Positions 56,887 through 64,000 of a DNA stretch of 64,000 nt are shown here, piece by piece. Below the pieces are notes generated by a model, which made no database searches, had not been told where the DNA came from, and was given only the letters and a program-made list of their open reading frames with translations. Numbering within the stretch: position 1 is the first letter of the stretch; each line of letters starts with the position of its first letter. Source of the DNA: Lepeophtheirus salmonis. Lineage: Eukaryota; Arthropoda; Copepoda; Siphonostomatoida; Caligidae. The stretch lies in the NCBI RefSeq assembly GCF_016086655.4, contig NC_052137.2, positions 38,026,007-38,090,006 on the forward strand, given 5' to 3'. Both the position numbers and the translations under genes were made by a program.

Positions 56887-58734
56887 CTGTTTAAAGAGAA
56901 GACAAATAGTGAACGTAACTCTTGATATAAAATGAGATTAAAATTGGACTGACATACCTTATTTTCCATACCATCTTGATCAAATAAATTTGAAACATCC
57001 TTTCCATTCTTCCTAATGGACAAAAGACACTTCTTCATGTCATACGTGCAAACTGATATCAAAAACAGATACACTCCATCTTCGGGAACTAAAAATATCC
57101 CTGATTTTGGATCCATATGATGCCCAATATTTACATTCGTGCCTGTAAAAGTAATGTAGTCCTCTCCCCCCGCGGAGTAAGAGTCATCTCTATACGCATT
57201 AAAGAGAACTGAGCAAGGCTTTGTTGCAAGATCAAACAGCAATTGACATTCCTTGTAAATACTATGCTTCAAATTATCTATATGCCTTGATGCTGACTTT
57301 CCGAATAATGCCATTTTACCCTGTAGCTCATTTGTATCGTTCAAACGATCGCTATTTACTTTATCAAGCCTCTTATTCAGATCCAAATTCTCTCCATCAA
57401 TTACTTCTCTCAATGCCTGTCGTTCCTTTATGATTTTTTCTTCGATAATGTTTCTGTCATTCTTCTGTATATTTAGCAATTCCGTATTATCCGACTCTCT
57501 AACATCCGCTTCTTTCTTGATCTTTTGATAAAGCTCTGTAATATCACTCTTTCCTTGTTTTTCTGCATTGTCGAGTCTTTGTTGCATTTCCATTTGTTCT
57601 AATCTTCGCATGTCATGCTCTTCATTTAACTTTCGAGTCAAATTATCTCTATCTTTATCAATTGATATTTGAAGCTCCTTCTTTTCGTTTGCCATTCGTT
57701 CCTTGATGATGTTTTGCTCCTTTTCTCTATCTGCCTTCTCACGTTTCATTAAAGCTATTATTTCATTGGAATCCTTTTCCAATTGATTTAATAAGGTTTT
57801 AGCGTCTGATTCCATTTGATCTCTCAAGTCATCTCTATCTTTTTTTATATGTGCAGTTATGAGCCTCAACTCTTTTCGCCTGTCGTCTTCATCCTCCTCC
57901 ATCTTGGTTGTAAGAGACTTCTTTTCTATTTGTATTTTGTCTTCCAATCCATTTGTTTCCATATCAATCTTTTTCCGAATGTCTTTACTTTCATTGTCAA
58001 TTTTCTCTCTCAACTCCTTTTTGGTAGCAATAATGGAGGCAGATAGATCCTCATCTGAAAGTTTAATTCTTTTAAGTACATCTTCCTTGTCATTTTTCAT
58101 TGATTCGTTTATAGTCTGTACATTCACTTCTAGAGCATCCCGAACACCTTGGATTTCCTTCACACGATTTTCATTTTCTCGTACTAAAATGTCCTTTAAT
58201 CCATGAATTTCTCCTCTACGAAGCTCATTTTCATTTTTAAGACGGTCAAACATTTGAGTAATTTCATTTCCCTGTTCTTTTTTCGATTCTTCTAAATTTT
58301 TTTGAATTTTTTCCGCCTCGATTTTTCGTTTTTCCTCCTCTTGTGCCATTTTTTCATCTAGTAATTGTGTTCCAACCTTCATTTGCTGTGCTAATAATTC
58401 CTTGTCCTGTTTCATTTTGTCTTGTAAGGCTTTAGTATCCTTTTGTCTCTCTTCATTATCTTTCAACATCTTCTCTTTGAGAGATTGAGCCTCTTTATCC
58501 AATTTTGCTTGAAGAGCTCGATTCTCGGCTTCAACCTTTTTTTTCATTTCTTGTGCATCATTTTCCAAATATGCCTGAAGTTCCTTTTTCTCCTTTTCCA
58601 TTTTTTCCTTAAGGGCATTTGCCTCTTGAATTCTCTTTTCATTCTCAGCATTTAAATGCTCGTTGATTTTACCTATTTCAGCCTTGCGATTCGTATTTTC
58701 ATTCTTCATGTTTGATTCAAGATCCTTCAGTTCC
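56188..58734 (-). CDS. Coiled-coil/C1q-domain protein, 3' two exons (at least 824 codons)
   Basis: Exons complement(58734-56958) and complement(56886-56188), joined by a 71-base GT-AG intron at phase 0. The first exon is internal: it opens after tcattttaag with a split codon and continues ELKDLESNMKNEN, so the ATG at 58709 is probably not the start. Codons 1 to about 500 form a highly charged coiled coil (repeated KEMKKEKKEL and EKEKIQ-like heptads, many R/K/E). A C1q-like domain follows (CSVLFNAYRDDSYSAGGEDY, SGIFLVPEDGVYLFLISVCT, LSIRKNG; after the intron IGQNIVLEVCKGDRIQIYA and RYTQFIGMLLR). The last ~180 residues are a polar tail with SRKSRKSRNR, SP-rich stretches and a lysine-rich end. 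C1q domains trimerise and bind ligands, usually in secreted proteins. Upstream exons and any signal peptide are not in view. Confidence 0.85.
56958..58734 (-). CDS. C1q-like gene, penultimate exon
   Basis: 592 codons after a split codon. Coiled coil followed by the first two thirds of the C1q domain, ending QDGMENK before donor gtatgt. Both termini have usable splice sites (acceptor ttttaag, rather weak). Confidence 0.83.
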
Positions 58735-58796
58735 CTTAAAATGAAATTGAAGGATTACTTTTATGTAAATCTTTATATATTTTTACTTTATCTAAA

Positions 58797-58837
58797 TTGA
58801 TAATTAAACTCCCTTTTGAAGGGAGTTTAATTATCAA
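58797..58837. repeat. Perfect 19-bp inverted repeat with 3-nt loop
   Basis: Arms ttgataattaaactccctt (58797-58815) and its exact reverse complement (58819-58837) with loop ttg. It lies in the intron 5' of the C1q-like gene's penultimate exon, 62 bases upstream of the splice acceptor. Confidence 0.9.
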
Positions 58838-58839
58838 TC

Positions 58840-59415
58840 TAAAATCAATTTAATCAATCTAATTTAATTTATCAATTTAAAATCAAATTCAATTTAAGCC
58901 CAACTTTTCGGATTGCAAATTGATTTTTTAAGCACCCCCCAAAAAAAAAAAAATACTTTTTCACCATTGAATGTGTTTTAATCTTTTGTCAAAGTAATAA
59001 CAAAAAAATCACGAATGTTATGATCATTTAAGCCTTTTTATGCTTAAAGCAATCTTTTTAATTTAATAAAGTAGAGTTTTAAGATCATATTACAGGTCAA
59101 ATTCATCTAAATTTTTATTTAAACGTGTATAATAGGGGTACAATTTTTAAGGTGACCTAAAAGTGTTAGCCTTTAAGGGCGTTTTTCGACTTGTATAGCC
59201 ATTTAAAAATGACTTTTTTTAACAACATTCCATATTTGTAAAGGGATTTAAAAGTTTTCATTTTAAAGTTAGGTTGTTGAATTTCATAAGTTCAAAAAAG
59301 ACGGATTTTTTATTTTCCAAGAGTGCTTAAAATTTCATTTTGCATCCTAAAAGTTGTAATTTAATTTGCTCATTTTTATGATTTAACATTGGGGGAGGGG
59401 GTCTACAGTCTAGTT
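58840..59415. other. Intronic or intergenic AT-rich DNA
   Basis: Upstream of the C1q-like exon. A direct-repeat-rich stretch (atcaatttaa-type units) covers 58838-58905. No further exon recognised. Confidence 0.4.
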
Positions 59416-59419
59416 ACAG

Positions 59420-59770
59420 GTCTAGTAATAAATTATACAGTACTTATACTTTGTTTTCAAAAGGACATGATCTTGTTGTTCCCTTGTTGTATATATATAT
59501 TGGCCATATTATTTTGTCTATTAATGAATTTTGGCTATCATATAGAAATGCAAATAAATTATAAAGCTACGCTTTGAATAAAGCATGACTAAACAATATT
59601 ATAAGACAGTATCGAATAAAATACAAGGAGTTTAATATTATGAAATATATTTGTTTGATTCATTTTAAAAATTGGGAGGAAATATTATGGCAATAATAGT
59701 CAGAGAGTAAGTAAGTTATACAGTTGGTATGATTTACTTATTTGGCTAACTACCAAATTATTTAGGGGAT
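59420..59770 (+). repeat. Interspersed repeat family C, second copy
   Basis: Aligns with 35220-35580 over most of its length. The match resumes at about 59915 (ccctttttttgtttcttttcg), suggesting a 150-base insertion in this copy or a deletion in the other. Confidence 0.6.
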
Positions 59771-60129
59771 TTGTTCTTAAGATTGTCCCCATCAGCCAAA
59801 CGATGATTTCTGACCCGACAGACAGTGTTTTGTTAAAGAGAACAATAAAGGTGATTTTCATATTTTTTTCGGTTTTAGTATATGAAAAAAAACTATTTAA
59901 ATCGTTTTAATCCCTTTTTTTGTTTCTTTTCGTTTGATCGTTTGAAATTTATTAGTGTAATGCGTAGATTGAGATACATAAATAAAGTTGTAAATCATCA
60001 GCATTTTTTTAGTGTGCAAACTTTGTTGTCTTTGGCAGCATGAGAATTTTTTTTTTTATATATATATAAATGTTATGATTATTCTTTCATTCTTGAGGAG
60101 AGATGATCTAGGTATAAAGTCAATACAGG

Positions 60130-60320
60130 TGCGTTTGCTCATAAATGATGGTGAGCAATCCTAATAAGTCTTTGGAACTCTTTTGGAATCAGAATATAAT
60201 TGAGGATTGACAATTTAGTAATTCCTGCTTTGTCTTTGCCAAATACGTAATGGAATTTCATATTATTTCTTTCATCTTCTAGCTAATATAATGAAACGTC
60301 ATCACAGTAGGACAATCTCC
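60130..60320 (-). repeat. Family A fragment
   Basis: Contains gctcataaatgatggtgagcaatcc, then tcagaatataattgaggattgac and aatgaaacgtcatcacag, matching the family A terminal arm in reverse. Confidence 0.5.
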
Positions 60321-60344
60321 TTACAGGAGTGACACCACAGGGAA

Positions 60345-61505
60345 GGGCTGAAGGGGCTGTAGCCCCCCCCCCCCAAAAAAAAAGGAATTTTGTATTCTGC
60401 ATAGAAAATGTAATATATTAAATTTAGATAGATTTTTTTCCAAAAAATATAATAATCTCTGAATAGCTATAAATTTTTGAATATTTGAAATATAAGTTTA
60501 GTATTTTTTTTTTTTAAATATTAAAGTTTTTTATAAAATCTGCATTTCTGTAAGATTTTGTGAATAACTATGCATTATAGAAATTTCTGACTGAAAAATT
60601 TAATATTTGAATTTTTCTTTTAAGCAATTTAATATTTCAATATTTTTTCGAAAAAATTTAATTTTGAAAAATAGTTATCTACTTTGGAGAAAATGTAATT
60701 TTTTGTGAATAGCAATGGATTTTTGAAATTATTTTTCGAAAAATATAATTTTTGATTTTTTTCCCCGAACAATATTATTTCATGAAAAAAGCTGTCTATT
60801 TTGGAAAAAACTTTTTCCATAAAAAATTTCATTTTTTATTAATGAATATGGATTTTTAAAATTTTTCATCAAAATTTTAACATTTGTAATATTTTTTTAT
60901 CAAATTTTTACATTTGAATCTTTTTTTCATAAAATTGTGTGTTTAAGATTTAATTTTAGAACTTTTTTTTCAAAACATATTACAAGTTTTAATTTTTGTA
61001 ATTTTTTTATTAATAGCTCTGCATTTTAGAAATTTTTCTCCAAAAGATATAAAAATTTTAACTTTTTTTTTTAATTTATACTTTGAAAGAAGCTCTCTCT
61101 CTCTATTTTAGAAAACAAAACTCAAAAAAAGTTAAATTTTTGGGAATAGGGATGGATTTTTGAATTTTTTGTTCATTAAATTTTATATTTGAAATTTTAT
61201 TTTTTTTAAATTGCAGTTTCTTTTATTCATAGCTATGAATTTTAGAAAACTTTTAGAGAAAAAGTTTGATATTTAAACTTTTTTTCCAAAAATTTTATTT
61301 TTTGTGTACAGCTCTAGAATTTTGAAATGTTCTAAGAATAAGTCTAGATTTTTGAAATTTATTTCCTAAGAATTTAATTTTCCATTTTTTATTTTTTTAA
61401 ATTTAATTTTTCAAATATTTGCCAAAATATTCTAATTTTTGGATTTTTTTTTTTTGCTACCCCCCCCCTCACACACACACATATAATCCTTGGGACGCCT
61501 ATGTC
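60345..61505 (+). repeat. T-rich degenerate tandem array element (family D)
   Basis: Opens gctgtagcccccccccccc and an A run, closes gctacccccccc and (ca)n, then attcctt-like gggacgcc. Between them lie about 1.1 kb of diverged units of the form gaatagctatgaatttttga followed by aattttttccaaaa. I count at least nine. The reading frames inside are artefacts of this repeat. A short inverted copy lies at 37165-37400. Confidence 0.65.
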
Positions 61506-61509
61506 TTTC

Positions 61510-62550
61510 AATTACCACTTCAATTTTTGTTTCTTATTTGGGTATAACAAAATTATGATTATGATTTACACGCCAATGCATGAGGACATAGCAGGCCATA
61601 TATAAAGTGCAGTGAGTTAATAAAAAATGTATTTTCAATTCCTTCATATTATTTTTTTATAAATACAAAAATTCTAGTTTAGCTTAACTATGGTAAACAA
61701 GATTAAAAATTTTGAGAATACATTAGTATCCATAAAAAGCCATTTTGTCTTTGTTAATACCATTGTTGGGGACTTGCGACTCAAATTGATCACACAATCA
61801 AAAAGCCACAACTTGATAATATTCGAAAGCTACGACTCGTGACTCAACTTGGACTCGAAAACCACGACTCACAACTCGACTTGGACTTGAAAGCCAATCA
61901 ATATATTGTTATCAAAGTTGTCAATATGTAATTCTCCTTTTGATTTACACTCAAGAGAATTTAGACTATTTTCGCATTCCTAATTATGGACTTGAAATGA
62001 TTTCAAAATAAATATATCGACAAAACTGGAAAAATATTCTAGGACTTTTTTTTTTACTACGATCGTGTATATTGAAACAAACAAAACAAAATCGGATCAA
62101 ATTTTTAAGATGATCAAATGAAATTAACAAAATATAATATAAAGAAATAAACAAAACGATGAATATGCATAAATATAAAGTTTTTTGATGGTTTAACAAA
62201 ACAACAGGAGTTAAAAAAACAGACATTTACAAAAATACTAATAGACAACATAATTATATAGGCATTTAATTAGTATGGGCATCAATTGACAAAATATACA
62301 TCTTCACAAAAACCAAATAAATAGGCTATTTAAAACAATTATTATAAAACCAAGCATCATGGGGTGTACTCAGATTAGCTATATCATGAGTATTAAAGCA
62401 TATAGCCTCGTTTATATCTTTTAAAGCCAGATAAGTACTCAGGGATCCTTATGAAAGATGACTTTCATTTTTCAACTAGAGGATGAATAATAAAAACTTA
62501 TTAGTAATGAACATGCTCCATACATGTTCCTTGGAAATTCTCTAACACAT
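61510..62550. other. No gene recognised
   Basis: Contains a small cluster of near-repeats around gactcg/cacgactc (61780-61885), a low-complexity patch. Otherwise AT-rich noncoding DNA. Confidence 0.4.
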
Positions 62551-62554
62551 CAGA

Positions 62555-63045
62555 GAAACTCATTGTGACAGTCTATATTATAGTCTCGATACCATATTAC
62601 TTCCTTTAATGCTGAACTATGTGCAAAAAAGTTTGCAGGAATATTGGTGATTAGATTGTTGGAAAATTTGCAAGTTTCTAAATTGGAGAGGGGCGTTAAA
62701 AGACCCTTGGTATTAAGTTATCTGACGTAAGAGAAATTAAAGTGAGATTTCGTAGTCCAAACAAGGATTTTCTCTCAACCTTTAAAAATGTAACTGAAGC
62801 AATTTTATGGTATTGAGATTCTGGAGATTTCTGAAATTAGGAAATTGTGGTAAGTCAATGCCAAATCCTTCGAAATTTATGAGATTCCTTAAATGTATAA
62901 ATGCATCGAGTGAATTAAAGGTAAATCCAGGATTGCGGAGCATTAAGCACTTTAAATTTTCCATTAGGTAACATTTAGGTAGAATAGATGGACTTATATT
63001 TCGACTGGATTTAAAATAGTTGATTCCATTGCAAGGGCGTCGAGT
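62555..63045 (-). pseudogene. Leucine-rich-repeat gene fragment, frameshifted
   Basis: The minus strand reads PCNGINYFKSS, KCYLMENLKCLMLRNPGF and HLRNLINFEGFGIDLPQFPN (63040-62785). After a stop at a T-run it continues in a second frame, FGLRNLTLISLTSDNLIPRVF (about 62735-62675). A third frame reads LSNLETCKFSNNLITNIPANF (about 62690-62625). The repeated L-x-x-L-x-L-x-x-N-x-I pattern is a leucine-rich repeat. Two frame changes within 400 bases argue for a pseudogene, unless the sequence carries homopolymer errors. No signal peptide or C-terminal cap is visible. Confidence 0.55.
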
Positions 63046-63049
63046 TTAG

Positions 63050-64000
63050 TTATTTTGAGTATAATGAAGAAATGAGAGTAGGTCAACCCACAATTTCGAA
63101 GGTTTTACCAAGGGATCCTGCTTCATTGAAGAAACGAGTAACTCTGTCACTAACTTTTTTTAAAGTGATAGGACATAGGCTGAATACAATCGTATACCGA
63201 TATCATCCAAATCAATTTATAGGGTGAAGAACGATTCATTTTTGTTCTTATAATGATTTAAAATCTTCTCATTTAGATAAAAACAGTTGTCTCGAGTATT
63301 TATTTAAAGCTTATGAGTAGTTTTAATAACTCCTATTATTTACAGATGATCACACCCGAAATGAACAACGTTGGTTGATATTTCAAAGACTATTTAAAGT
63401 AAAATAATGATTTTTGGAGTAGATAAATAACCCATTAAGCCCAATTAAACTATAACACAAATATAATTAGTGCTTATATACAAGAATATATACTCTGGGC
63501 CCAAGTGTATATGTACCTATACTGCTCTAGTACTATAAAAAGATATGTTTTTGTGGAGAAGAATCTGTATAAATATCTGAGGAATGAATAAAATCTACAA
63601 TGTTCATCATTCTAATAAAACACACCCACAAAATTATTTGTTATAATAAATACTTATTTGAATTTAAAAAAGCTTTCTCATAAGACTTAAGATGAAATGA
63701 ATGTAGTCATTATTTATAAGAATACCATTGAGCATAGATAATTTCTTCTGGAACAGTGGCAACAACAAAAGTCAGTAAATACATATGTATTGCTCTACCA
63801 GGAGGTATCTGTATATATTGGAGGGTATCATTCAATACGAAAATTGAGATAACAAAGTTTTAAGCCTGCTAAAAGTTGCGTCTTGGCAATAGAAATGAAA
63901 GCAGATAAATAGATTTTGGGTAGACCCCCTCTGACCCACTTTTTTTATCTTCTTCTTCTTCCACTTTACTATCAAGATATAAACACTTTACTTTTTTAAT
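63050..64000. other. No gene recognised to the window end
   Basis: AT-rich with no supportable frame. An upstream exon of the C1q-like gene on the minus strand could lie here or beyond, but none was seen. Confidence 0.35.

Noticed and set aside
56874..56957. Read-through of the penultimate C1q exon to its own stop
   Set aside because: It contains a 71-base intron with good borders, and only the spliced form completes the C1q domain.
57816..58206. Serine- and phenylalanine-rich plus-strand frames
   Set aside because: Antisense shadows of the coiled-coil exon of the C1q-like gene.
60629..60832. 67-codon minus-strand frame rich in F, K and N
   Set aside because: It lies wholly inside the T-rich degenerate array and repeats with it; not a gene.
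1..64000. CRISPR array, operons or bacterial promoters
   Set aside because: No spacer-repeat array is present, and the spliced genes show a eukaryotic genome.

Overview
The window is strongly AT-rich animal nuclear DNA with spliced genes, short and long introns, and a dense layer of decayed transposons. The mixture (mariner and maT-like DD37D transposases, gypsy-type LTR retroelements, non-LTR RTs, piggyBac/hAT/FLYWCH relics), together with an invertebrate FMRFamide-receptor-like GPCR, suggests an arthropod. From remembered repeat families I favour a parasitic copepod such as a caligid sea louse; that assignment is inference. No bacterial features, rRNA or CRISPR arrays are seen.

Layout. 0-7 kb: relics of a maT transposase, two mariners and a CR1/jockey-like LINE. 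7-20.5 kb: an inverted pair of nearly identical ~0.82 kb sequences (7066-7887 and 19683-20502) brackets SINE-like DNA, a long-TIR repeat interrupted by a maT transposase, and a decayed gypsy element that itself carries a TA-flanked maT-like insertion (15276-16518). 21.0-33.9 kb: the best gene, a complete five-exon 7TM receptor (392 codons) on the + strand whose 10 kb second intron is packed with transposon relics. 34-49.7 kb: repeats, three LINE RT relics, TTAA-type MITEs, a complete ~2.1 kb long-TIR element with unidentified decayed coding DNA, a mariner and a piggyBac relic. 49.7-56 kb: mostly empty, with a maT and a possible hAT fragment. 56.2-58.7 kb: the second well-supported gene (- strand), the 3' two exons of a long coiled-coil/C1q-domain protein with an unusual charged tail. 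59-64 kb: a T-rich degenerate array, old repeats and a frameshifted leucine-rich-repeat pseudogene.

Only two host loci look functional: the receptor and the C1q-like gene. They share no evident pathway. Everything else is mobile DNA or noncoding. The strongest candidates for undescribed biology are the long-TIR family at 45242-47337 and its relatives, the ~1.1 kb long-TIR family behind the inverted duplication, a TTAA MITE with an internal ~96 bp duplication, and the C1q protein's architecture. Read-outs of relics here are by-eye translations; no database search was possible.
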